Source: Kosmotogaceae bacterium UBA1373
GTDB lineage: Bacteria > Thermotogota > Thermotogae > Petrotogales > Kosmotogaceae
Length of the DNA: 30,989 bases
Direction of reading: 5' to 3'
NCBI GenBank assembly: GCA_002305955.1
Contig: DBRH01000071.1
Span: 75,292 to 106,280 of the forward strand
A model generated the notes under the pieces. That model searched no databases and was not told the origin of the DNA. It saw only the letters and a list, made by a program, of their open reading frames with translations. This document shows positions 1-7,541 of the stretch, in pieces. The translations under genes were made by a program, and so were the position numbers. Numbering within the stretch: position 1 is the first letter of the stretch; the number at the start of each line of letters is the position of its first letter.

Positions 1-91
1 CCAAGGAAGAGAAACGTTGTGATCTCGGTGATCGGATAGGAGAGACGTAAAAAAGAATACTGGTGCGAAGGGTACATTGAAAGGAGCCTTT

Positions 92-2845
92 ATGCGGAAA
101 AGGTCGCTGCTTTTCTATGTAGTTTTCATCTTCGGTTCTTCCCTTTTTGCCATAAAGGGTTTCACCTGGGACATGGGTCTTCCCAAGTTCTATTTCGCCT
201 CGGTCATGATCTCTATTTTGATCATATTTCTGGGTATGAAGGCCGTTCGCTCGCCATGGGAGCTCTCTATGGCTTTTCCGCAGATCATCGCGCTGATGTT
301 GGCCGCTTACTCCTGTTTAACCACCCTGTTACTTCTTGAGAGCCTTCCCGAGGTCTTTCCCGTTTCACTGGGTTACGCCATGAACTTCCTGCTCTTCGTG
401 GTCTTTTCGGTTCTGATCTCTAAGGATTCCGGAGACAAGCTGCTGATCTTTTTGCAGATTTTCATCGTTGCCGGTCTCGTGATCGCCCTGGACGCTTTGT
501 TCGCTTTCTACTCGGGAACGAGTTTGCTCTGGGGTACGGAAAGCGCTCCCCTGTCGCGTGGCAATCTGGCCTCGGTGATAGGCAACGTAAACTTCACGAC
601 GGATCTGATGGGGATGTTACTCCTGCCGGTGGCATTCTTGGTCGTTACGAAGAAGCCCGTTTGGAAGCGTGAAACTCTTCGCAGAGTGTTTTATCTGGTT
701 GTCTTCTCGGTCCTCCTTGTGGTTATTCTAATAGGTCAGACGAGATCGGTATATTATTCGGTTATTGGTTCTTTGATTTTCGTTGTTCTATTCTCAACGG
801 TACTCTTGATAAGGTTCCGGCCGAAGGGAGTTTTCACCGCGTTCAGCCGCCTCTTCCTTCTTTTGCTGTTGCTGGTGACAGTTGCTGTCGTCTGGACCTA
901 TTCAGGAGACAATTTCCTCACACAGGGAAGCTTCAGCTTCTCGGAAAGATTGACGTACACTTTCGAGGACAGCATTTCCGTTGATTCGCGTCTTCTCCAG
1001 TGGGAAGCGGCGCTTGAGCAATGGAAGGGATCGAAGGTCCTCGGGACCGGTTTCGGCTCCTACAAGTACTTCTCGACGGAAAATATGGGTGTGGTTCTCG
1101 CCACGAAACCCCAGTACATGTACGCGGCCGGTCTGAACAGCATAAGGGCGCACAACGAGTACACACAGATGCTTGGCGAGACGGGTGTGGTCGGTCTGTC
1201 GCTGGTATTTCTTTTCATCTTTTCGATGGCGATACACTCCTGGAAGGTGGTCTCCAGGACAGATTCTCCCAAAAACGCTCTCGAGTACCTCTTTCTGGTC
1301 GCCGGTCTGCTCATACTTTTCATAGATTCGATCCTTTCATTTCCAGCCCATCTGATGCCTAATGCCCTTTTAGGGGTTTTTCTCTTCGGCTTTGCCATGA
1401 GAAGGGAATACTACGGTGGCAGGAGACTAACCGTAAAGTTCGGTGGGGCAGTATCGTTGATCGCGGTCGTTTTCTCGCTGGGGACTTCGGTCCTGATGAG
1501 CAGGAATTTCATCTCGGAAGGACTTTTCACCAGGGGTTATATAGCCTACAAAAACCTCGAAAATATCAATCCGCAGATCCCAGGGCTTCTGGAATCAATT
1601 AGCAGCATAAAGGTGGAAAAGGAACTGTTGCAGAATTTCACGGGTACCTACACGGCGCTCGCAACAGATACCTACGTCACCTCCAGAGAGAACCGGCTGC
1701 GTGAAAGGTATCCCGTTGCTCCGGAAAGGCTCCTTCACGATATGGCCGTTCAGGAACAAGAACTGGCTTACAAATCGGCTCAGTCTCAGCTGGATTCAAG
1801 GTTGAGGGCAGCTTCTAGCGCTTTGATGAACGCCAGGCAGGACGGGAACGAAAACTTCTACAGGGCTCTCAGGAACCTGGCTCTATCGAGAGAGCTCTCA
1901 CCAGGGCAATACATGGCCGATGTGTATTTCGGCTATCTCTACCTGACTGCACAGAGGAAAGAGGATTTCAGGCTCAAGCTTTCCATGAGTCAGGGTAATC
2001 TTGAGGCAGTCTACAGGGAGATCTTCTCAAGAGAGGATGCCTTCTCGGCGTGGCTTAACGACTCCGGTCAGACCGGCGGTCTTCTGAATGAAATTTCGCT
2101 CGATCACGCGTTCTTGAGGAACCTTCCGGACGCGATATTTCATACCGTAAGCTCGACCGACCTTCAGTCGCTTCTTGACGGACTCGATTCAGATCTTTTG
2201 ATCGATTTTCAGCTTTCTCTCGATGCGATCGACGCGCTCTTGAGGTCGCTTAGCACGGCTCCCGATCTGCAGGTGGTGAGAAACACCGCCAGTCTCCTCT
2301 TCAGGGTAATGATCGACTCATCTGGAGTGTCTGCCGAATTGAAGGAGATCGTTCCGATCCTGAAAGATCCCGCCACTTTGAACGGAATAATCGCAGATCT
2401 TGATGATCTACCGTCTTCTCACAGGCGTGAGATGGTCGCCCTTTACGAAGCGGCCATAGCCAACAGCCCTGGAAGCTGGCTCAAAGACGATCCGAACATC
2501 TACGAAGAGTACTCGAGAAACCTCCTCATGGTTTACGGCGAGGGCGAACTTGCGAAAGTCCTGGAGATCGCGGAGAGCGAGCTCTTCGCCTGGAGTTACA
2601 TGAAGAGCCAGAACGTTGTGCCCGACGGGGTTCTGAAGGTTCTCCGGTCTTTTAAAGAAGATCTAAAAATTGGATGGGTAGAGGCTCTGTACGGAGAGGC
2701 GGCGGCCTGGTGCGAAGAGAGAATCGCCTTTTTGAAACCGGAGCTGGAGAACCAGGATATCCCGAACGTGGAAAGGGAAAAGCTTAACGTCTTTCTTAGA
2801 AGAGCAGACGGCTTCATAAAATTGTACAAATATTTTCTGGAATAG
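92..2845 (+). CDS. O-antigen ligase-like (Wzy_C family) polytopic membrane protein with large C-terminal helical domain
   Basis: The protein has 917 residues. The ATG at 92 is chosen over an in-frame TTG at 77 because AAGGAG (81-86) lies 5 nt before the ATG and inside the longer frame. Residues 1 to about 470 carry roughly 12 hydrophobic helices. A large external loop contains the marks of the O-antigen ligase/polymerase family: GTGFGSYKY followed by RAHNEY and GETGVVGL. An upstream QTRS motif fits the cytoplasmic-edge arginine region. By family knowledge such proteins transfer or polymerise lipid-linked glycans at the outer face of the inner membrane. Residues from about 471 to 917 are soluble, charged and helical, possibly TPR-like, and I do not recognise them. 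The gene stands apart from sugar-transfer genes, so its substrate is unknown. Fold call fairly sure, function uncertain. Confidence 0.8.
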   Translation: MRKRSLLFYVVFIFGSSLFAIKGFTWDMGLPKFYFASVMISILIIFLGMKAVRSPWELSMAFPQIIALMLAAYSCLTTLLLLESLPEVFPVSLGYAMNFLLFVVFSVLISKDSGDKLLIFLQIFIVAGLVIALDALFAFYSGTSLLWGTESAPLSRGNLASVIGNVNFTTDLMGMLLLPVAFLVVTKKPVWKRETLRRVFYLVVFSVLLVVILIGQTRSVYYSVIGSLIFVVLFSTVLLIRFRPKGVFTAFSRLFLLLLLLVTVAVVWTYSGDNFLTQGSFSFSERLTYTFEDSISVDSRLLQWEAALEQWKGSKVLGTGFGSYKYFSTENMGVVLATKPQYMYAAGLNSIRAHNEYTQMLGETGVVGLSLVFLFIFSMAIHSWKVVSRTDSPKNALEYLFLVAGLLILFIDSILSFPAHLMPNALLGVFLFGFAMRREYYGGRRLTVKFGGAVSLIAVVFSLGTSVLMSRNFISEGLFTRGYIAYKNLENINPQIPGLLESISSIKVEKELLQNFTGTYTALATDTYVTSRENRLRERYPVAPERLLHDMAVQEQELAYKSAQSQLDSRLRAASSALMNARQDGNENFYRALRNLALSRELSPGQYMADVYFGYLYLTAQRKEDFRLKLSMSQGNLEAVYREIFSREDAFSAWLNDSGQTGGLLNEISLDHAFLRNLPDAIFHTVSSTDLQSLLDGLDSDLLIDFQLSLDAIDALLRSLSTAPDLQVVRNTASLLFRVMIDSSGVSAELKEIVPILKDPATLNGIIADLDDLPSSHRREMVALYEAAIANSPGSWLKDDPNIYEEYSRNLLMVYGEGELAKVLEIAESELFAWSYMKSQNVVPDGVLKVLRSFKEDLKIGWVEALYGEAAAWCEERIAFLKPELENQDIPNVEREKLNVFLRRADGFIKLYKYFLE

Positions 2846-2886
2846 TGAAAAGTCACCAGGATGTAACATAAGCAACGTATCTGGCA

Positions 2887-2915
2887 TTGCTGACGTTATT
2901 GATCGGACTTATGAT
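2887..2915 (+). promoter_or_regulatory. candidate sigma-A promoter of the two-gene SufC/SufB-like unit
   Basis: TTGCTG at 2887-2892 is followed after 17 nt by TATGAT at 2910-2915, 28 nt before the sufC-like ATG. The -10 box matches five of six consensus bases and the -35 only three. It lies in the 97-nt gap after the ligase-like gene. Confidence 0.4.
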
Positions 2916-2942
2916 AGTTATAGCGATGCCTGGAGGTATAAG

Positions 2943-3674
2943 ATGCTGGAAGTAAAGGATATAAAGCTGGTTCGCGACGGAAGGGCGATTCTGAACAGCC
3001 TGTCCGCGCAGTTCGAAAAGGGAAAGGTTTACGCCGTTCTCGGCAACAACGGCGTGGGTAAATCGACGCTTTCGTACGTTTTGATGGGACTGGAATCCCA
3101 CCGCGATTACGACGGCAGTATAGTACTTGATGGAGATCGAATAAACGGCCTGTCGGTGCCCGAAAGGGCAAAAAAAGGCATTACGCTGGGCTGGCAGGAG
3201 CCGGCCAGATTTACCGGATTGACCGTTAAAGAATACCTCACCCTCGGTGGAAAGATGAAGTTATCTTCCGAAGAGCTGCTGGAAATACTGGCGGTGGTGG
3301 GGCTGAACGGCGATTACCTGGATCGTTTCGTTGACGATACCTTGAGCGGAGGCGAGAGAAAACGTGTCGAACTGGCCTCCATAATGATCGTCAACCCTCA
3401 TGTGGTTATACTGGACGAACCGGATTCCGGTATAGATATCATGTCGATGGAGATGATCGAAAACGTTCTCGAGAAACTGAAAGACAAAGGAACGACCGTC
3501 ATAATAATCACCCACCGCGAAGAGATAGCGCGAATGGCCGATGAGGCTTACCTTCTCTGCGGTGGAAGAATGCTCGCATCGGGAGAACCAGAAGAGATAG
3601 TCCAGTTTTACAGAAAGCTCTGCGACAAATGCCAGCACATAAACGAGCCCGTCAGAGGAGACGTTTCGACATGA
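2943..3674 (+). CDS. SufC-like ABC ATPase of a minimal two-gene Fe-S assembly unit (SmsC-type)
   Basis: The protein has 243 residues and a GGAGG site 7 nt before the ATG. It shows Walker A GNNGVGKST (about 34-42), WQEP in the Q-loop region, the signature LSGGERKR, Walker B ending LDEPDSGID, and the H-loop THRE. The LDEPDSG form and the overall length match SufC rather than a membrane transporter, and no permease gene is nearby. The C-terminus carries an extra CDKC motif. The stop codon overlaps the next start (ATGA), so translation is coupled to the SufB-like gene. By family knowledge SufC hydrolyses ATP to drive cluster assembly on SufB/SufD. I infer the SufBC-only SMS type because no sufS, sufU or sufD adjoins it. 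The full suf operon at 24171-29138 encodes a second, separate SufC. Confidence 0.88.
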   Translation: MLEVKDIKLVRDGRAILNSLSAQFEKGKVYAVLGNNGVGKSTLSYVLMGLESHRDYDGSIVLDGDRINGLSVPERAKKGITLGWQEPARFTGLTVKEYLTLGGKMKLSSEELLEILAVVGLNGDYLDRFVDDTLSGGERKRVELASIMIVNPHVVILDEPDSGIDIMSMEMIENVLEKLKDKGTTVIIITHREEIARMADEAYLLCGGRMLASGEPEEIVQFYRKLCDKCQHINEPVRGDVST

Positions 3675-4627
3675 TCGAGTCCAGTTACGAACGTGAATTC
3701 AAAGCGATAGCTCAGGAATACGAAAGGTCCGGTGGTAATGTATCGGACTTTCTCAGAAAAGATATAGTATCGATAATCGTGAGCGGCAACAAGATTATCG
3801 GAAGAAACACCGTCGAAGGAGTCCATCTCAGGGCAAAAGAACTGGATAACGGTGTCGAAGTCTGGCTGGATATAGACGACGGGATCGTTGTTGATAACCC
3901 CATCCACCTTTGTACGGGATACTTAAAGCCCGAGGGTGTTCAGACCGTTCTCATTCACAACAGGATCGGCGACGGTTCGAAGGTGAAGTTCATCTCTCAT
4001 TGCGTTTTCCCGAGTGGAAAGAACTTCACGCATTCGATGGTTGCGGATACGAACGTGGGTAAAGGTGCCGAGATGCTGTACGAAGATACGCACATGCACA
4101 GCAAAGACGGCGGCGTAACGGTAATGGCCACTTACAGGACTAGAGTCGAAGAAGGCGGACGTTTTCAGAACCTCTTCTACCTCACAAAGACTCGCGTGGG
4201 CAAGCTCTACGTTAAAATGTACGTGGATCTCGAGAAAAACGCTTCCGCGCACCTCGAATCCAAGGTCTATGAAAGGGAGGACGACTATCTGGAGATCGAT
4301 GAGGAGATCAACCTCAACGGCGAGGGCTCTTCAGGAATAGCCAAGACGACGGTCTTCGCCACAGATCAGAGCAAGGCTAAGATCATCAACAAGGCCTACG
4401 GAAATGCACCTTTCTCGAGAGGACATATAGAATGCAACGAGATAATCAAGGGAGACGCCGTCGAGGTCGGTACGGTGCCGGAACTGTATGTGAAGAACGA
4501 AAAGGCCGAATTGACACACGAGGCCTCCATCGGCAGGGTCAACGTGAAGCAGATGGAAACGCTCATGTCTAAAGGTCTCAGCGAAGAAGAAGCGACCGAT
4601 TTGATAATCAAAGGGATGCTCAGATAA
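3671..4627 (+). CDS. SufB/SufD-family scaffold protein of the minimal Fe-S assembly unit (SmsB-type)
   Basis: The protein has 318 residues and starts at the ATG overlapping the sufC-like stop. It is far shorter than canonical SufB (about 465) and lacks the N-terminal domain, keeping only the beta-helix core and C-terminal helices. Cys255 in GHIECNEII aligns by eye with the cluster-assembly cysteine of SufB (C405 in E. coli), and His283-Glu284 in THEAS match the conserved HEA of SufB. The C-terminal helix (MSKGLSEEEA) is the usual SufC-contact region. It therefore looks competent as a homodimeric SufB-like scaffold rather than a SufD. No desulfurase is encoded beside it, so its sulfur source may be sulfide or the distant SufS. 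Family assignment is firm; the SMS subtype is inferred from architecture. Confidence 0.88.
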   Translation: MIESSYEREFKAIAQEYERSGGNVSDFLRKDIVSIIVSGNKIIGRNTVEGVHLRAKELDNGVEVWLDIDDGIVVDNPIHLCTGYLKPEGVQTVLIHNRIGDGSKVKFISHCVFPSGKNFTHSMVADTNVGKGAEMLYEDTHMHSKDGGVTVMATYRTRVEEGGRFQNLFYLTKTRVGKLYVKMYVDLEKNASAHLESKVYEREDDYLEIDEEINLNGEGSSGIAKTTVFATDQSKAKIINKAYGNAPFSRGHIECNEIIKGDAVEVGTVPELYVKNEKAELTHEASIGRVNVKQMETLMSKGLSEEEATDLIIKGMLR

Positions 4628-4648
4628 AAAGAACAGGGGGTAGGCGGT

Positions 4649-5677
4649 TTGAAGTATCTTGAAGATTACACGATCAGGAAGATCCTGGAGCTGGTGAATA
4701 TTCCCAGCCCTTCGGGATTCACGGAGAAAATTATCGAGTTTGTGGCAACCCAGTTGCGGGAGATGGGTTTCGAGCCGCGTATCACCAGAAAGGGAGCGCT
4801 GGTGGTCGAGCTGGGCGGTTCGGGAAATCCGCTCGTTCTAGTGGCTCACGTCGATACGCTGGGTGCGATGGTGAAGTCTCTGAAATCTAACGGCAGACTG
4901 GAGATAACCAACGTAGGTGGTTTCACCATGAACAGCATAGAGAACGAAAACTGCACGATCCACACGAAATCGGGAAAGACGTACACCGGAACCATACAGA
5001 GTCTGGCGCCGTCGGTACATGTTTTCGAAAACGCCAGAACCCTGGAGCGAAAAATGTCAAACATGGAAATAAGGGTCGATGAAGAGGTCTCCTGTCAGTC
5101 CGATCTCGAAAAGCTGGGAATAGAGGCCGGGGATTTCATCTCTTTCCATCCCAGAGCCGTGGTTACCGACAGTGGTTTCATAAAGACCAGACATCTCGAT
5201 GACAAGGCAAGCGCGGCCATTTTATTGGGCCTGGCCAGAAAGGTCTCCATCGGAGAGCTGGAATGCGGCCGGAAGGTCTACCTCTTTTTCTCTAACTACG
5301 AGGAGGTCGGACACGGTGCTTCGGCTGCGATGCCGGAAGACTCGGAGGAGATAATATCTGTCGATATGGGCGCCGTGGGCGACACGCTCAAGACCGACGA
5401 GTATGTGGTTTCCATCTGTGCCAAAGATTCCGGCGGTCCCTACGATGGCCAGACAGTGAAAAAACTCATCGATGCCGCCAGAAGGGCCGGTGCCGATTAC
5501 AGGGTGGATATCTATCCCTTCTATGGATCGGATGTTGAAGCGTCGCTACGTGCCGGATACGATGTCATGTTCGGACTGCTGGGGCCGGGGGTTGAGGCAT
5601 CGCACGGCTACGAGAGGACTCACTGTAAAGCCGTTGATAACACATTGAAGTTGTTGCAAGAGTACATAAAAAAATGA
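4649..5677 (+). CDS. M42-family metallo-aminopeptidase
   Basis: The protein has 342 residues and a TTG start behind AGGGGGT. It shows the expected M42 metal ligands and catalytic residues: His67 and Asp69 in VAHVDT, the bridging Asp in HLDDKAS (about 184), the Glu218-Glu219 pair in YEEVGHG, Asp239 in SVDMG, and His325 in ERTH. The PA-like domain inserted between the first ligand pair and HLDD is present, so the protein is full length. M42 enzymes form dodecameric cytosolic shells that clip N-terminal residues from short peptides using two divalent metals, which fits the peptide importer downstream. It lies 21 nt after the SufB-like gene and probably shares its transcript. The stop codon is inside the terminator stem. 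The exact residue preference cannot be read from the sequence. Confidence 0.9.
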   Translation: MKYLEDYTIRKILELVNIPSPSGFTEKIIEFVATQLREMGFEPRITRKGALVVELGGSGNPLVLVAHVDTLGAMVKSLKSNGRLEITNVGGFTMNSIENENCTIHTKSGKTYTGTIQSLAPSVHVFENARTLERKMSNMEIRVDEEVSCQSDLEKLGIEAGDFISFHPRAVVTDSGFIKTRHLDDKASAAILLGLARKVSIGELECGRKVYLFFSNYEEVGHGASAAMPEDSEEIISVDMGAVGDTLKTDEYVVSICAKDSGGPYDGQTVKKLIDAARRAGADYRVDIYPFYGSDVEASLRAGYDVMFGLLGPGVEASHGYERTHCKAVDNTLKLLQEYIKK

Positions 5678-5703
5678 GGCGCTTTACGCGCCTCATTTTT
5701 TTA
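5672..5703. terminator. bidirectional rho-independent terminator
   Basis: GAGGCGC (5676-5682), loop TTTAC, GCGCCTC (5688-5694), extended by A/T pairs into an A-run on the left and a T-run on the right. It ends the plus-strand M42 unit and the converging minus-strand gene at 5704. The TGA of the M42 gene and the bases just beyond the other stop are part of the structure. Confidence 0.93.
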
Positions 5704-6129
5704 TCAGAAGAGTATCTTCCCTTTTTTAGAACCTCTTTCCTGGCCGAGTTGATTGACGAAGCCGGCCGGCGCCACATCAATGACCTTGCTCTTCTCGGCT
5801 TCCATTGCTTCCTGCATTTTCTTGCGGTACTCGTCCATCCTTTCCTTGAGTTCTGAGACATCGCCCTGAAGCCAGTCGTAGATGTTATCGGTCAATCTAT
5901 CCGTGATCTCTTCGCCACGCTCGTTCTCCTCCATGAGCCCGGCGTTCATTGTGATTTCGAGTTCATCTTCGACGGCTTTTTTTACGTCGTCCCTGGTAAA
6001 ATCCGGTGCCATAATCTTCACCAGCCGCATCGCGATGTTGGTTCTCAATCTCAGATCGTCTATCGTAGCTTCGAGGTTGTCCACCCTCGCCATTATCGCA
6101 CTGAGAAATTGATCAAGAGATATCTGCAT
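5704..6129 (-). CDS. conserved-looking hypothetical protein, charged and helical
   Basis: The protein has 141 residues. The ATG at 6129 is preferred because GGGAG lies 9 nt upstream, while an in-frame TTG at 6138 abuts that site. The N-terminal 35 residues (SLDQFLSAIMARVDNLEATI) look like an amphipathic or coiled-coil segment, the middle is very acidic, and the C-terminus turns to a short strand plus a basic tail (GSKKGKILF). There is no signal peptide, membrane segment, cysteine or recognisable catalytic motif. It is separated from the upstream minus-strand cluster by 84 nt and ends at a shared terminator. I do not recognise the family. A cytosolic adaptor or nucleic-acid-associated role is possible but not shown. 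Confidence 0.72.
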   Translation of the reverse strand: MQISLDQFLSAIMARVDNLEATIDDLRLRTNIAMRLVKIMAPDFTRDDVKKAVEDELEITMNAGLMEENERGEEITDRLTDNIYDWLQGDVSELKERMDEYRKKMQEAMEAEKSKVIDVAPAGFVNQLGQERGSKKGKILF

Positions 6130-6213
6130 GTTTTTCAACTCCCTTCTAAATTTTCCTCTTATATGATACTACCTGGAAGTGGTGAGAGAGTTAACACTTT
6201 GTTTTACGTCTAA

Positions 6214-6792
6214 TTATCGAGAGATTTGAGATCTGTATCTCATCCTGATCAGCCATGCAGATAAAACCAGGACCAGCGCCGCCGCCATGAGATCGCCGGC
6301 GGCCACCGAGTCTATCCAGCCGGAGGGAAGATACTTTCCCCAAAAGAATCCTCCAAAGAAGTCGCTGTCGATAATACCCAGAGCGATGAGGCCCGTTCCA
6401 AGGAGGGCCGCGATCGACGACTCAAGGACGGCCAGATTTCTTTTGAAAAGAACGAAAGATACGAATGCGAATGAAAAAACCAGCGATAACATACACAGGG
6501 CCGCCAGGATCGCGAAATACCAGGTCTCTCCGTGAGTGACGGCCGTAAGTACAATCAGTAGCAACGTACAGGGTCTTTTGATTATATCTGAAAGCATCCT
6601 TCTAAAGTTGCCCGGGTTGTCAACCGGTACGATCGATCTGAGTTGCAGCGGACCGGTGATCAACGAAAAGAAAAGGACCGTTCCAGCATAGGATGAGCTC
6701 GCCAGAAAGAAAGACATAACCGCCAGAATCGCAATAACCGTCTCAGCTGTGGCAATGGCCAGAGTCGAATATTTCAATTTCAAAACCCTCAC
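6214..6792 (-). CDS. small polytopic membrane protein, probable permease partner of the adjacent ABC ATPase
   Basis: The protein has 192 residues. The GTG start at 6792 overlaps the TGA of the ATPase gene (GTGA), so the two are translationally coupled. About six hydrophobic helices are visible, near residues 12-32, 36-50, 74-90, 91-117, 123-143 and 162-184. A cytoplasmic stretch (around NPGNFRRMLSDIIKRP) lies between helices 2 and 3. It is short for an ABC-2 permease and has no clear family motif. The coupling is the main reason to call it the membrane part of an exporter. It could instead be an unrelated membrane protein. Substrate unknown. Confidence 0.7.
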   Translation of the reverse strand: MRVLKLKYSTLAIATAETVIAILAVMSFFLASSSYAGTVLFFSLITGPLQLRSIVPVDNPGNFRRMLSDIIKRPCTLLLIVLTAVTHGETWYFAILAALCMLSLVFSFAFVSFVLFKRNLAVLESSIAALLGTGLIALGIIDSDFFGGFFWGKYLPSGWIDSVAAGDLMAAALVLVLSAWLIRMRYRSQISR

Positions 6793-7541
6793 TCTCCAGA
6801 CCCATTGCCGTAAGCGGTCTCACCGTTTCCGGTCATGTCAAGGAACAGCTCTTCTAGAGAGTACTCCATCTTTCCCGATCGACTCCTCAGCTCGTTCAAT
6901 GTACCCTCTGCTATCAGTCTGCCGTTGTCGATGATTCCGATGCGGTCGCACATTTTCTCGGCCACTTCGAGCACATGAGTCGTGAAAAAGATGGCGGCAC
7001 CCCCGCCGGCCATCGCCCTCAACGTCAGTTTGAGTTTCCGTGCGCTCGCGGCGTCCAGTCCCACTGTGGGCTCGTCGAGGAATATGACCGATGGGTTCCT
7101 CATCAGCGCGATAGAAACCATCAGTTTCTGTTTCATTCCGTGAGAATAGTCGCTTATGTACTTGCCCAGGTAGTCTATACCGAAGATCTCGGCGATCTCG
7201 TAAAGGCGCTTCAGGGTCTCTCTCTTGGGAAGCCTGTATATATCGATGATGAACATCGCGAATTCTATTCCTTTCAGGTTGTCGTACATCTTCGGCTCGT
7301 CGGGAACCACGGCGATCAATCTCTTTATCTCCATTCCCGATTCTCTCATCCTCAAACCGGCGATCTCTATCTCGCCGGAGTTCGGTTCCATGACTCCGGT
7401 GAGCATCTTAATCGTGGTAGTTTTACCCGCTCCGTTCGGTCCGAGAAAGCCGTAAATCTCGCCGCTCTCGACGCAGAGGTTCAGGTCGTTGACGGCGATA
7501 AGGTTGCCGAACCTCCTGGTCAATCCCCTGGCTACAATCAT
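6789..7541 (-). CDS. ABC transporter ATP-binding protein, EcsA/ABC-2 exporter type
   Basis: The protein has 250 residues. Walker A is GPNGAGKTT (34-42), the signature YSHGMKQK, Walker B VIFLDEPTVGLD and the H-loop TTHVLE. The usual Q-loop glutamine is replaced by Asp (VVPDEPKMYDNL). EcsA-like ATPases often differ from PQ at this place, so this is a subgroup mark rather than damage. It starts at an ATG that overlaps the dnaB stop (ATGA) with GAGGTT upstream, and its own stop overlaps the membrane-protein start. These ATPases power export or membrane remodelling. Nothing here identifies the substrate. Its position directly behind dnaB suggests shared transcription, not a shared function. Confidence 0.88.
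   Translation of the reverse strand: MIVARGLTRRFGNLIAVNDLNLCVESGEIYGFLGPNGAGKTTTIKMLTGVMEPNSGEIEIAGLRMRESGMEIKRLIAVVPDEPKMYDNLKGIEFAMFIIDIYRLPKRETLKRLYEIAEIFGIDYLGKYISDYSHGMKQKLMVSIALMRNPSVIFLDEPTVGLDAASARKLKLTLRAMAGGGAAIFFTTHVLEVAEKMCDRIGIIDNGRLIAEGTLNELRSRSGKMEYSLEELFLDMTGNGETAYGNGSGE

Noticed and set aside
1..50. Possible tail of a gene before the ligase-like gene
   Set aside because: Two frames end here, one at 37-39 (NVVISVIG) and one at 48-50 (DRIGET), and neither can be favoured from so few codons.
6789..7541. Asp in place of the Q-loop glutamine taken as an inactivating change
   Set aside because: All other ATPase motifs are intact, and related EcsA-like ATPases vary at this position.
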